Assembly (NCBI RefSeq): GCF_029873635.1
Contig: NC_080418.1
Location: 10,740,062-10,804,061 of the forward strand
Origin: Malania oleifera
Taxonomy: Eukaryota; Streptophyta; Magnoliopsida; Santalales; Ximeniaceae
Direction of reading: 5' to 3'
DNA length: 64,000 nt
The notes beneath the pieces are model-generated. The model worked only from the letters and a program-made list of their open reading frames with translations. It did no database searches and had not been told where the DNA came from. The position numbers and the translations under genes were made by a program. Below, piece by piece: positions 1 through 11,049 of this stretch; positions within the stretch are counted from its first letter, which is position 1; every line of letters begins with the position of its first letter.

Positions 1-106
1 TCGGCCTTCTCTGTGGTGTCCACATTGGTGGTTTTGAGTTTTCTTTGGGGCTGCCGGAATTTTTTTTAGTTGTGCACGCTGTCCCTCGTTGCAGACTACT
101 CATCTC
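1..106 (+). mobile_element. Copia retrotransposon leader, left part
   Basis: Non-coding sequence ending in ATCTC at 102-106. The same five bases recur at 5138-5142, where a copia leader resumes and runs into a gag start at 5452. I therefore read 1-106 as the upstream half of that leader, separated from the rest by the insertion at 107-5137. The copia 5' LTR would lie left of the window. Confidence 0.55.
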
Positions 107-791
107 TGATGGGGATCAACATGCACCTCAAGCATCTTTCGTGGATATTGTGACATGTGGACGACCACCCGAAGTCCACCATTGATGTGAACTTTATTTG
201 CAACAATGGAAGCTTCTCTTAGAAGCTAGCTTGGAAAGAGGATGATAGCTTGCAAGTCAAAGAGTCTTGGGTTTTCAAGAAGCATTTATTTCATTTTAAG
301 TTCCTAGACTCCACTATCATAATTATTCTAGTTCCTAGGCACCTATTTCCTATGACAAACTATTTCCTAGGAACCTCATTACCTATGTTTTAAATGTTTT
401 ATTTTACTTTTGTATTTTTTTTTAGTCTTTTAAGAAGCCATGTACAAGTCATGTGCATGTAAGGCTATAAATATGCCATCACTTGTATTGTAAAAGGCAT
501 CTTGCATTATCAATTAAAAAAAGAAGCTTTTGCTTGAACTTGTGAATCTTGTTCCTCTCCTTGTGAGTGAGTAGTGTGAGGCTACGTTCCATCTCCCCGG
601 AGATTGGGTGGTGAGAGACCACGACAACATCAACGTCATCATCAACACTATACACCCACACCTCTCTCATAGCTCACAGCCACAACCACCTCAAGCTTCA
701 TTCTTGTCTCAAGATTCCTAAGGATCAACAAGTTTGTTCGTGGTGTGATCGAGTACTCATGTGTCTTGGTGTTTGATATTCTGAACCTTTT
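107..791 (+). repeat. 5' LTR of chromodomain gypsy, 3'-truncated
   Basis: Matches 1511-1785 plus 4291-4700 closely, including a TATA-like CTATAAATATG near 471. Similarity stops at GAACCTTTT (about 791). The 3' LTR continues about 435 bp further to 5137. The missing LTR end means the deletion that removed the interior started inside this LTR, so the primer-binding site is also lost. Confidence 0.75.
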
Positions 792-1244
792 GGGTGCAGT
801 ACCGCTCAGCAATGCATTTTAGTAGGGCTTAAAAGTTGGGTACTCAACATTAAAAGCATTTTTAGGAGCTTGTTGAAATGCAGTCAGGATGTCGATAAAC
901 TAGGAGGAGCTAGTAAGCTAAGCCTTGAGGAGTTGGAGTTAGCCACCATTACATATTGGGGAAAATTGCTTACATTTCCTTTTGGCATCCATATTCTTGG
1001 TAAATTTTTTGATCCGTTTGGTCTATTTCTTAACCTTAGCAGCTATGATCTCCGGATGAGGAGATACTCCATTGCAGAATAGTATGCTCTTGGCTTATAA
1101 ATTGTGTAATGTGCTATTTTACTGATGGCCTTCTTTTATATGTATTTAATGTTGAAGATCTAACGCCTATTCTGGAAGCTAATTCTTTTGCAGAACCTAG
1201 CCCTACTAACCCTACAGATGAACCTACTCCATTCATAACTCCGG
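792..1244 (+). other. Residual gypsy interior, unrecognised
   Basis: Lies between the truncated 5' LTR and the chromodomain. Short open stretches exist (870-1082, 1109-1306) but I recognise no retroelement motif in the first. It may be scrambled pol or filler captured at the deletion. Confidence 0.4.
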
Positions 1245-1589
1245 TTGCACCTGAAAAAGCCAAATTTATCTCTGCCACCACCATTAGTCCCACCAAAGAA
1301 ACTTGAGCAAATTGAAGACATTTTGGATGTTAAAACAACAAACATACGAGCTGGAACGTACCAAAAGTTTCTGGTCAAATGGAAAGGGAAGCCGCTATCA
1401 AAAAGCAGTTGGATTCTTAAAGATGATGTCCTTCGTCTCAACCCAGAGCTGTATACCAAGTATTTTCGACATAATTCTCCGAAGGAGAATTCTTTTCGGT
1501 CGGGGAGAGATGATGGGGATCAACATGCACCTCAAGTATCTTTCGTGGATATTGTGACACATGGACGACCACCCGAAATCCACCATTGA
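1245..1589 (+). pseudogene. Gypsy pol remnant: chromodomain tail
   Basis: A 114-codon open stretch whose middle (about residues 20-75) reads as a chromodomain: an LEQIEDIL start, a central FLVKWKGKP strand and the aromatic SSWI that helps form the methyl-lysine cage in this fold. In chromoviruses this domain follows integrase and directs insertion to marked chromatin (family knowledge). The frame runs 79 bp into the 3' LTR before stopping at 1587-1589. An overlapping frame at 1109-1306 holds a Pro/Thr-rich linker, so a frameshift probably separates it from the chromodomain. No integrase core remains upstream, so this is a remnant. Confidence 0.75.
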
Positions 1590-1979
1590 TGTGAACTTTA
1601 TTTGCAACAATTGAAGCTTCTCTTAGAAGCTAGCTTGGAAAGAGGATGACAGCTTGCAAGTCAAAGAGTCTTGGATTTTCAAGAAGCATTTATTTCATTT
1701 TAAGTTGCTAGACTCCACTATCATAATTATTCTAGTTCCTAGGCCCCTATTTCTTATGACAAACTATTTCCTAAGAAAATCATTATGTAATAAACCAAAA
1801 AAAAAATTTAATTAATTAAAATTATTAATCAATTAATTAGTTAAACATTATTAAATTAATGAATTAAGTAAACAAGTAAAAAGAAATTGTATGAAAAAAA
1901 ATTTAAGAGTAATTAATTATTATTAAATTAATTAATTAAATAAATAAATAAAAAGGAATTGTAAAAAAAAAATTGGAAT

Positions 1980-2016
<37 letters not shown>

Positions 2017-5000
2017 TTTATTATAATATATTTATATAAGTTAAAGTATATATATATATATATATATAAGATTTAATAATAAAATAATATATATTAAATA
2101 TAATAGGATGGATTGGATTTCAATTTGAAATCCAATTCCATCTTCTTCTTCAGCTGTCTCTCAGCATCTCTCTCAGTCTCCCACTCTCCGTCCACTCCTC
2201 CGTTTCCGTCTCTCTCTCTCCTCAATTTCTCAGCGGATATTCGGCCGATCCGAAAACGGAAGGTACCGTTAGGTTCCTAACTCAGCCACCGACATTTTTA
2301 CTGGAGCAGATTTGTCGTGGAAGAGGCATAGGCACCATTCCTAGGGTAAGGCAATTTTTTCCTAATTTCTCAATTTCTTTTTAAATCTGCTATTAAATCA
2401 ACGATCAGGCACCACCACGGGGTCCTAGTCGTGATCGTCGTCATTTTGGCGTGAGTAAATTTTCAATTAGGGTTTTCTAAGCCCCACTCCAAAGCGAGAG
2501 TGGGATTTGCAAAATTTAGTAAATTAGTTATATTTGAGAGTATAATTATTTATTTAGAATTTATGGGCTTAGGAAATATTAAAATAATATTTTATTTAGG
2601 GTTGATTTAATGGAATTAGGCCTTTGATTTAGGGTCCGGGTGAGCGCCGCAGGTATTTTTCGGGGTCCCTGTTGGCGTAATTCAAGAAACCATGTAAGGG
2701 AAAAAATATATATTAAATCAGAATTTTTATGAATTTAATGAAAAATGAATTGTATTACATATACGTGTATATGACTCGGTATGGGTTTAAAATGTCAATC
2801 ATTTAAATTATATTTTTCCGAGTTTAGGACTGTTTATTAGATACGTACATGCGAAAATGAACTGATGAAAGTGGGAAATATTTTTGGGATAATTATGTAA
2901 GAAATGGAAATTATATTTTCAGTATTTAAATGCTAAATATGGGTTGGCTTATTTTACAAGGAATATGTATGAATTTTATTACTAAATTGTGTGGCATAAG
3001 TAAATGTAAATTCTGTGCGAATATATGTTAAATGTATGAGATGCAAGTTAAGTAAAGCATTAAGAATGAAATTAGATATGAAATATGTTGCCTATGAGTG
3101 TTAATGCAACCATATAAAACAGCTGAAAGATGTTGGATAAAACAGCTAAAAGATACTGGGTAAAACAGCTGAAAGATGCTAGGTAAAACAGCGGGTATGT
3201 AATGAAATGAAAATGGAAATGAATGAAACGGAAATGAAATGTGAAATGTGAACAATGTAAAATGGGAAAGAGTCACTTAAAGTGAAATGAAATGAAATGT
3301 TAAAGTTATGAACATGAACATATGTGAATAGTTAAATAATGACAGAAAAAACAATGTATTATGATACTAAAAGTATCTACGCTTGTAGAACATGTTACGA
3401 TTGGGCGGGGCGTACTCTACGCCTGAAGGCTTGCTGAGAAAGGCGAGTATGCTAGTAACTTCAGATGTGGCAGTAGCTGCATAACGTACTAGGGCAGAGG
3501 GAACCTACTTGTATGGGCGGGTAGATTTCCCTATCCTTGGGGCCTTCGCTGGTAAACCTTTGTTTGAACTGTGTGAGTACGAGATCAATCTAACAATAGA
3601 GGGCTTACTGAGTAAGGTGAGTGCCCTAATATGCTTCAGTAGTGACCTTCGGGTTACCAAATGTATCAGAGCAGAGGGATGCTACTTGTATGGGCGGGTA
3701 ATCACCCCTATCCTTGGGTAATCTCATAGGTTAAATCTTTTGCATGTGATTGATTAGGTTCAGAGAATGATTCCAAAAATTATGTTAACGATTTTCCAAT
3801 GTTAAATATTATGTTGTTATATAAACTCATGTTAGCCACACGCTATTTTAATATATTGTTCCTTTCCTTACTGAGATGTGTCTCACCCGAATGTAAATTT
3901 ATCTTTCAGGATTTCTTCAAGATCGAGCTTAGAAAGCTCAAGGTTTTATAGCATTTTTGAGAAATAAAAAGAGAAAAGGGTATATTTTTATGTTAATTTT
4001 GAGATGTACAAATTTATGTTTTATGTTCTATGTTTTAAGTTTTCTAAGATATGGATGGTTGAAAATACTGGTATTTAGGGATAATGTTTTGGAGACATGT
4101 ATATATGTAATTACAGGTGGTGAATAGTTAATTTGGATTATGGATAGGAATAGTAAACTCTGGTATTATATTTGTGGAGATTATATTTATGTTTCCGTTG
4201 CGTACATGATATTGGTATGTGGATTATCAAGTAAATGAATGGATTAGTAGCACATTGGGCCCACATAAAGGGTCGGGGCGTTACACATTACCTATGTTTT
4301 AAATGTTTTATTTTACTTTTATATTTTCTTCAATCTTTTAAGAAGTCATGTGCAAGTCATGTGCATGTAAGGCTATAAATATGTCATCACTTGTATTGTA
4401 AAAGGCATCTTGCATTATCAATTAAAAAAAAAAAGCTTTTGCTTGAACTTGTGAATCTTGTTCCTCTCCTTGTGAGTGAGTAGTGTGAGGCTACATTCCA
4501 TCTCCCCGAAGATTGGGTGGTGAGAGACTATGACAACATCAACGTCATCATCAACACTATACGCCCACACCTCTTTCATACCTCACAGCCACAACCACCT
4601 CAAGCTTCATTCTTGTCTCAAGATTCCTAAGGATCAACAAGCTTGTTTGTGGTGCGATCGAGTACTCGTGTGTCTTGGTGTTTGACATTCCGAACCTTTT
4701 CGTAAGCTCGTTTCAATTCCTTGTTTGTGACCATCTAAAACAGCCCCTAAAAGTACCTTGTAAGCCTTGAAACTCTACCTGAAGCCTTAATTGAAAAACC
4801 TTGTTTATTCTCTTTGAATCTTCCTATATTTTCAACATGAACATGTTTGTTAGTACCATGCTTAGGGATATTAGATTTGTACGCTAGGACTTGTGATCTA
4901 AGACTTTTAATATAACATCTTTTAAAGTGAACTTGATTACTTGAATGAAACGATCAACTAAGGGATTTGAACCAAATCATATATGCTTTCAAAATCTCAA

Positions 5001-5137
5001 CAACTCGTGATCATTGGAATACGTTTGTGATGTTCAAGCTTGGTTAATTCAATTCTTCTCATAGATTGTAATATTGTGTGTGTGCTACAAAAAGGGTCAA
5101 CTGTAGGACTAAGGCTACTTATAACCGTCCTACATCA
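1511..5137 (+). repeat. 3' LTR of chromodomain gypsy, split by solo LTR
   Basis: The LTR is 1511-1785 plus 4291-5137, about 1.12 kb once the nested solo LTR and its target duplication are removed. It contains the TATA-like CTATAAATATG (about 4373) and ends CATCA immediately before the ATCTC duplication. Confidence 0.75.
1786..4285 (+). repeat. Solo LTR, gypsy type (2.5 kb)
   Basis: Starts TGTAATAAACC, ends GGGGCGTTACA, and is flanked by a perfect CATTA duplication (1781-1785, 4286-4290). No internal coding remains, so it is a solo LTR left by LTR-LTR recombination. It contains (TA)n runs at about 1985-2013 and 2048-2067, a GGGTAAGG donor-like site at 2344-2351, a perfect 23-bp tandem repeat of about 3.5 units at 3116-3192 (core AAAACAGCTGAAAGATG), and an imperfect duplication with offset 177 bp (about 3430-3545 and 3607-3722). 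The shared CTTACTGAG...TCTCACCC block is at 3867-3888, 35 nt before a TTTCAG acceptor ending at 3909. Confidence 0.85.
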
Positions 5138-5451
5138 ATCTCAGTGATTTTTCGCATGGTGGCTGTCAGCAGTTTCTGTTGTGGTCAGTAGCTTCGACTC
5201 CTCCTGGTGTGAATCGTGTGATCAACTAAGGTGCTGTGTTTCTTCCTCTGTTGTGTCATTTTTTCACACAGGGCAGATATTTCGAGTTAGGCTTCCGTGT
5301 TTGATCTCATTTTTTTTTTTATTTCTGCTAGGATTTTGTAATCCGATTGTGTCTGTAGACCTCTTATTATTTGGATTTGGACCTGATTTGAGTTAGGCTT
5401 GTTGTTTATTTGGTTGACTGCTTTGCTTTTTTTTTTTTAGTGCCTTTAATC
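5138..5451 (+). other. Copia leader, right part
   Basis: Continues the leader from 1-106 after the ATCTC duplication. Pyrimidine-rich with a TTTTTTTTTTAG tract just before the gag ATG. The open stretch at 5181-5396 shows no protein-like pattern. Confidence 0.5.
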
Positions 5452-8400
5452 ATGTCTATTGAAAAGACTATTGTTCAATTTACTGAAAAGAATTTCTCTA
5501 CGTGGGAATTCCAATTAAAATGTTCTTGAAAGGGAATGAATTATCAAATCATATTGATAGTTTTGCTCAAGTTCCCATTGATAAAAGGAATTTGCACAAT
5601 GAGAGATCAAGGATGCTAAGGTGATCTCTTGGCTTTTGGGGACGATTGTGTCTCACCTTGTGACCAATCTTCGTTGTTTTACTACGGCTCAGGCTATGTG
5701 AGATTATTTCCACTGTATTTACCACCAAGATCACAGTGCTCAAAAGTTCCAATTGGAGTTGGAAATTAATAATTACAGTCAAGGTAATTTACCTATTGAA
5801 CAATTTTATTATGGTTTTATTTATCTTTGGAGCGAGCATTCTGCTATTGTTCATGCTAAGGTTCCCCCTACGACACTCGCGGCTCTTCAAGCGGTTCATG
5901 CTGAGAGTCAACGCGATTAGTTTTTGATGAAACTTTGACCTGAATTTGAGCCTGTTCGAGCTAGTTTATTGAACCGTAATCCGGTTCCTTCTTTGGATAT
6001 TTGTTTGGGAGATTTATTGCTTGAAGAACAGCAGTTATCCACTCAAATGGGTATGACTTCTGAGAAGGTATTTTCTAAGGCTGTGAATGTAGCATATGCA
6101 GCACAAGGGAGAGGGAGGAACAAGTTACATTGTTCCAGTTGCAAGGAGTTTGGTCATATTGCTCGTAACTTTCCTAAGAAAGTTTGTAGCTACTGCAAGA
6201 AAGAAGGCCATATCATCAAAGACTGTCGAGTGCGGTCTCAAAATCACCAATTCCAAGCTTTTCAGGCTAATGTTCAATCCTCTTCTTCTTCTTCTGTGAC
6301 ACCCACTGTAAGCTCTGACTCGTCTATTCTCACACCAGCAATGGTCCAACAAATGATTGTCTGCTTTTACAGCCTTAGGCCTGCAAGATACGGCTACTAA
6401 CTCAACTTCTTGGATTGTTGATTTGGGAGCTTCTAATCATATAACTCGTAATATGATGGATCTCCTTGGTGTTTCGTAAGTATAGAGGCACGCAAAAATT
6501 TCAGATTACTGATGGCAGTACTCTTCCAATTACTGTTGTTGGTAATTTGGGCTCTTCATTTCGCGATGTTTTTGTCTCTCCTGAATTGTCTACCAAATTG
6601 ATTTCTGTTGGACAATTGGTAGATAATAACTATGATGTTCATTTTTCTCGTGGTGGTTGTCTTGTGCAGAATCAGGTGTCGGGGACGGTGATCACAAAGG
6701 GGCCTAAAGTGGGACATTTATTTCCTTTACAGTTTTCTATTCCTAATGTTGTTTCTCTTGCTTGTACAGCTACTGCCAATAATAGTGAAGTCTGGCATAA
6801 GAAATTGGGATCCTAATTCTATTGTCTTGGCTCATCTTATGAAACATGGTTTTTTGGGCAATAAAGATTCCTTTTCTTCTTCTTCTGCATCTTTTTATCG
6901 TGCTACTTGTCATCTTGGTAAAAGTAAAACTTTACCTTTTCCTGCGCATGGTAGTCATGCTTCTAATTGCTTTGAGATTGTGCATACTAATGTTTGGGGT
7001 GTGCGTCCTGTTATTTCTCATGGTTAGTATCGTTATTTTGTGACATTTATTGATGATTATAGTCGATTCACTTGGATATATTTTCTTTGCTCTAAAGCTG
7101 ACGTGTTTTCTGTCTTTCAAATATTTGTTGCGTTTGTCAAGAAAAATTTGTTGCGTTTGTCGAGACACAGTTCAGTACTTGTATCAAAACTTTACGCTCC
7201 GACTCAGGGGGGGGAGTACATGTCTCATTCTTTTCAGGCTTTTCTTCAATAAAAGGGGGTCATTTCCCAGTGTTCTTGTCCTTATACCCCTCAACAAAAT
7301 GGAGTCACTAAGCGTAAGAATCATCATCTCTTAGATGTCGTTCGTACTTTGTTGATTGATTTTTCTGTACCTTCTAAGTTCTGGGTAGAAATTGTATCTA
7401 CTGCTGTCTATTTGATCATTCGTTTGCCTACTGCCACTCTAAATTATGACTCTCCCTATTTTCGTTTATTTGGCATATCTCCTGAGTATCAATCCTTTCA
7501 AACTTTTGGGAGTGTTTGTTTTGTTCATCTACCACCTGTTAAGCGTCACAAGCTTGTTGCCTAGTCTGTCACGTGTGCCTTTATGGGATATAGTCCTACT
7601 CAGAAAGGATTTGTTTGTTATAATGCTCATGCAAACAAATTTCGGATCTCCTGGAATGTGATTTTCTTCGAAAATCAATACTTCTTTCAATCTCAGGTTA
7701 TTTTTGATACTCCTATTACTCTTCTTCCTGCTTTTGATTATGTGTCTTCTTCTATAGAGTGATTTAAACCAGGTGTGGTGTATCATTGACGTCCTCCTCC
7801 TTCAACGCCCCTTCTAGACACTGATCCGTCATCTGATTCTGCCATTCCTCAGCACTCCACTCAAGTTACACATCCACCGGATAGGTATGGTTTTCCTCAT
7901 ACCTCGCTTACTGCCACTCTCGACACTATTTCTGTTCCTCACTCATATACCCAGGCAGCCACCCAAGCATGTTGGCAGCAGGCCATGCAAAAAGAAATCC
8001 AAGCTCTTCAAGATAATAACACTTGGGATCTTATAACTTGTCCCTCTGGTGTCAAACCTATTGGTTGTAAATGGGTGTACTCAATCAAGTATCGGTCTAA
8101 TGGGTCACTGGACAAATATAAGGCTCGTCTCGTGGCTCTTGGGAACCGACAGGAGTATGGTATTGATTAAAAAGAGACCTTTGCACCTGTTGCCAAAATG
8201 ACTACTGTGCGGATTATCTTGGCACTTGCTACGTCGTAGGGGTGGTCTCTTAGGCAAATGGATGTGAAAAATGCTTTTCTACATGGGGATTTGAAGGAAG
8301 AAATCTATATGTTTCCACCTCCCGGCATTTTGCTACACCTTCCTCAAAGGTTTGTCAGCTATGCTGATCCTTGTATGGAATGAAACAGGCTCCGCATGCA

Positions 8401-9468
8401 TGGTTTGATAAATTTGGCTCTACCCTGCTTGCTTTTCATTTTACTCAAGAGTCAGTTTGATTCCTCTCTCTTTCTTCGCAAGACTTCAGGAGGAATTGTA
8501 TTGCTTCTGGTATATGTTGATGACATTGTAATTACCAGCTCTGATATTGAGTTCATTAAGCAATTACAATAGCATCTCAAGGCCTCTTTTCACATGAAAG
8601 ATCTTGGCCTCCTGCAGTACTTTCTTGGCCTTGAGGTGCAGCTTACTCCAACCAGTATGTTGTTACACCAGCACAAATGCACGCAAGAAGTGATTTCATT
8701 GGCTGGTCTCCAATCGGGTAATTCTGTTCTTACTCCCTTGGAGGTAAATCTTAAGCTTCGTCAAGAGGAAGGCGAGTTTCTATCAGATCCATCCTTGTAT
8801 CAGCAGATTGTTGGGAGTTTGAACTACTTAACGATTACTCGTCCTGAAATTTCTTTTGTTGTGCAGCAAGTCAGTCAATTTATGCAGGCTCCCCAACATC
8901 TTCATTTAGCCGTTGTCCGCCACATCATCCGAAATCTGAAGGGCACCTCCACACACGGTTTGTTCTTTCCTAAGGAATCTTCCTTATAGTTGGTGGGGTA
9001 TAGTGATTCTGATTGGGCCGAATGTGCAGATACTCATCTCTTTGTTACTAGTTGGTGCATGTCTTAGGCAAGGCACTCATTTCTTGGAAGAGTAAGAATC
9101 AAGACACAGTTTCCAAGTCCTCCACTGAGTCTAAGTATCGTGCTATGTCTTCCACATGCTCTGAGATCACATGGCTTCGTGGGTTAGTGGGTGCACTTGG
9201 TTTTTCTCAGCTTCATTCCACTCCTCTTCATGCTGATAATACCAGTGCTATTCAGATCGCCACTAATCCTGTCTTCCATGAGCGTACGAAATATATCGAA
9301 GTTGATTGTCATTCCATGAGTGAATCCTTTGACAAACGAGTGATTACTCTTCCTCACATTTCCACCGAACATTAAACTGCAGAAATATTCACTTAAGCTC
9401 TTTCTCGGCACCGGCATCAGTTCTTGGTTGACAAATTGATGCTTCTTGATTTACCAGCATCAATTTGA
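5452..9468 (+). pseudogene. Ty1/copia gag-pol, decayed
   Basis: Gag starts at ATG 5452 with the copia-type opening FSTWEFQ. Two CCHC knuckles follow: the first (6131-6172) has lost its last Cys to Phe (CSSCKEFGHIARNF), the second (6185-6226, CSYCKKEGHIIKDC) is complete. Protease is seen as WIVDLGASNHIT near 6410, the usual DSG being DLG. Integrase follows with a pre-integrase region, FIDDYSRFTW (7046 on) and the PYTPQQNG region. Reverse transcriptase runs from about 7960 with YVDD at 8513-8524. RNase H ends with the SSTESKYRAM and ADNTSAIQ motifs. In-frame stops and frameshifts (for example near 6420, 7028, 7251, 8170, 8450) break it throughout. The order gag-PR-INT-RT-RH is copia. Stop at 9466-9468, just before the polypurine tract. 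Confidence 0.9.
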
Positions 9469-9475
9469 GGGGGGA
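9469..9475 (+). other. Copia polypurine tract
   Basis: A GAGGGGGGA purine run (9467-9475) lies directly before TGTTAATGG at 9476, the expected priming site for plus-strand DNA synthesis and the 3' LTR boundary. Confidence 0.7.
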
Positions 9476-9628
9476 TGTTAATGGAGATAATTCAGGCAAT
9501 CAGGCTGTAAATTAGGCTGTGAATAATGCTGAAAATCTGGCACCATTTAAGTGCTCAAAATCTGGCAACAACCATGTAAATCTCTTCAATATAATGAAAG
9601 CAAACCTGATGTAAAGTGCATTAAGACC
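9476..9628 (+). repeat. Copia 3' LTR, start, disrupted
   Basis: Begins TGTTAATGG right after the polypurine tract. Sequence up to about 9625 looks LTR-like, then changes to an RTE LINE 3' tail. I cannot find a clean LTR end. The LTR was invaded by the LINE fragment and then partly duplicated. Confidence 0.5.
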
Positions 9629-9919
9629 AAAATTAACAACTGTGAGGGTAGAAGTAGACCTAAAATAACTTTGAATGAGATAGTGAATAAGGATTTAATA
9701 GTCTTAAAATTGTCAGAGGAAATAATACTGAAAATCTAGCAGCATTTAAGTGCTGAAAATCAGGCAACAACTATGTAAATCTCTTCAATATAATGAAAGC
9801 AAACCTGATGTAAAGGGCATTCAGACCAAAATTAACAACTGTGAGGGTAGAAGTAGACCTAAAATAACTTTGAATGAGATAGTGAATAAGGATTTAATAG
9901 TCTTGAAATTGTTAGAGGA
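9522..9919 (+). repeat. Tandem duplication, 2 x 199 bp
   Basis: AATAATGCTGAAAATC at 9522 and AATAATACTGAAAATC at 9721, and CTCTTCAATATAATG at 9582 and 9781, give a constant offset of 199 bp with few differences. Each unit joins copia LTR sequence to the RTE tail, so the duplication happened after the LINE fragment inserted. Confidence 0.85.
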
Positions 9920-9994
9920 AATTGCCCATGATCCAATAAATTAGTAGAAAGGATTCATGTAGTCGACCCCACCTAGTGGGATTTAAGGCTTGGT

Positions 9995-10023
<29 letters not shown>
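9829..10023 (+). mobile_element. 5'-truncated RTE LINE tail
   Basis: Matches the 3' end of the RTE LINE at 16190-16362: the coding tail with GTAGACCTAAAATAACTT, a CCCACCTAGTGGGATTTAAGG block and a terminal (GTT)n run. (TTG)n endings are typical of plant RTE elements. A second copy of the coding tail lies in the other tandem unit at about 9630-9720. Only the last part of the element is present, as expected for a 5'-truncated insertion. Confidence 0.75.
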
Positions 10024-10025
<2 letters not shown>

Positions 10026-10035
10026 CGCTGTCGCT

Positions 10036-10229
10036 GTTGTGTGTATGTAACCCTCAGGCGCATTTCCAAAGCACATTTAATAGCCTTTGAATAGAAGTTG
10101 GCTTCTAATGGTCTAAAATTCAACAAACTAGCCTGTTTGGAGTAAACCTCTTAATTGGTACTAATTTACGTATAACCAAACCAAATATCTTTCAATTGCT
10201 AATTTGCCAAAAGATCCGTTTTGAGGCTC
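10036..10229. other. No gene seen; flank of RTE LINE
   Basis: Non-coding. The last 16 bases (10214-10229) are the left target duplication of the RTE LINE, repeated at 16364-16379 with one mismatch. Confidence 0.5.
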
Positions 10230-11049
10230 AACCCCGCCTGTGATGCATTTAATGTCTTAATTTTTTCACACACAGCCGATCCCAAACCCGGGTAAAGGAG
10301 GAGGGTTGCATTAGGTAATTGACAGCCGGTGTAAAATTTGTCAGATCACTATGATATGAATCCTCACCGAGTTGCACTTGTACCATCCGGGTGTAGCAAA
10401 AAGTGGGCGAGGGTGGGTAGGCTAGGTCATCTTCCCGAAGAAAAGCGCCGTGTTTGCGCCCGGTGTCACGAGCTAAGCATGTTCGAGGCATTACGCTTGC
10501 CTGTGACCGCTTGTCTCGTGTACTTGGGATGGGTTTCCATCATGTAAATACTAGTGTAGGGTTATTTTTTGCTAGTAGTTTATTTGTATGTCAAATATGG
10601 CAGTATGACTCCTCGGTCACTTTGATGTTTCCTAGTGCCAGGATGATAATTACATAAAAACCTCTTTAGGGGAGGGTGAGTGTTCATCAGTCATTGTAAA
10701 ACTCACAAGCTTTTGTCAACGTGTTTAACCTACTTACCTCCCTCGCTAAGCACACAATGTCAACGGAGGTGTTGTTAATGAATTACGTTTGCTTCAATGT
10801 TTACTGCTTGCTTGCCATGGCTTTCACAAATTGATTACTATTTTTGCTACTATTTGAATGAATGCTAATGAAAGTGTTTCATGGATGACTGTTGGTAAAC
10901 GATAGGATGGCTAGTTAAGCAAGAGTGCTTTAGCTAGCTCCGCACGACCCTTCACAAGGGTGTGAAAATAGTCGAACCGTGACACCCGGGTACAGTGTCA
11001 AATATGCGAGGGTTCCTACATCATTCTGGACGTGAGTAAGTAAAGACGT

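Larger units (their letters stand above)
107..5137 (+). mobile_element. Internally deleted chromodomain Ty3/gypsy element
   Basis: The element begins TGATGGGGATC (107) and ends CCTACATCA (5137), with a perfect 5-bp target duplication ATCTC at 102-106 and 5138-5142. The repeat starting at 107 recurs at 1511, giving a 5' and a 3' LTR. Only about 720 bp of interior survives. It ends in a chromodomain reading frame of the kind found at the C-terminus of chromovirus integrases. Gag, protease, reverse transcriptase and RNase H are gone. The 3' LTR carries a nested solo LTR at 1786-4285. The element sits in a copia leader, so the order is copia first, then this element, then the solo LTR. Confidence 0.8.

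Noticed and set aside
479-670. Minus-strand 63-codon frame
   Set aside because: Inside the truncated 5' LTR; the same region in the 3' LTR (4291-4700) does not keep it as coding.
10338-10547. Small protein gene in the RTE 5' region
   Set aside because: The stretch lies in the LINE leader, overlaps other open frames and has no protein-like composition. I treat it as untranslated.
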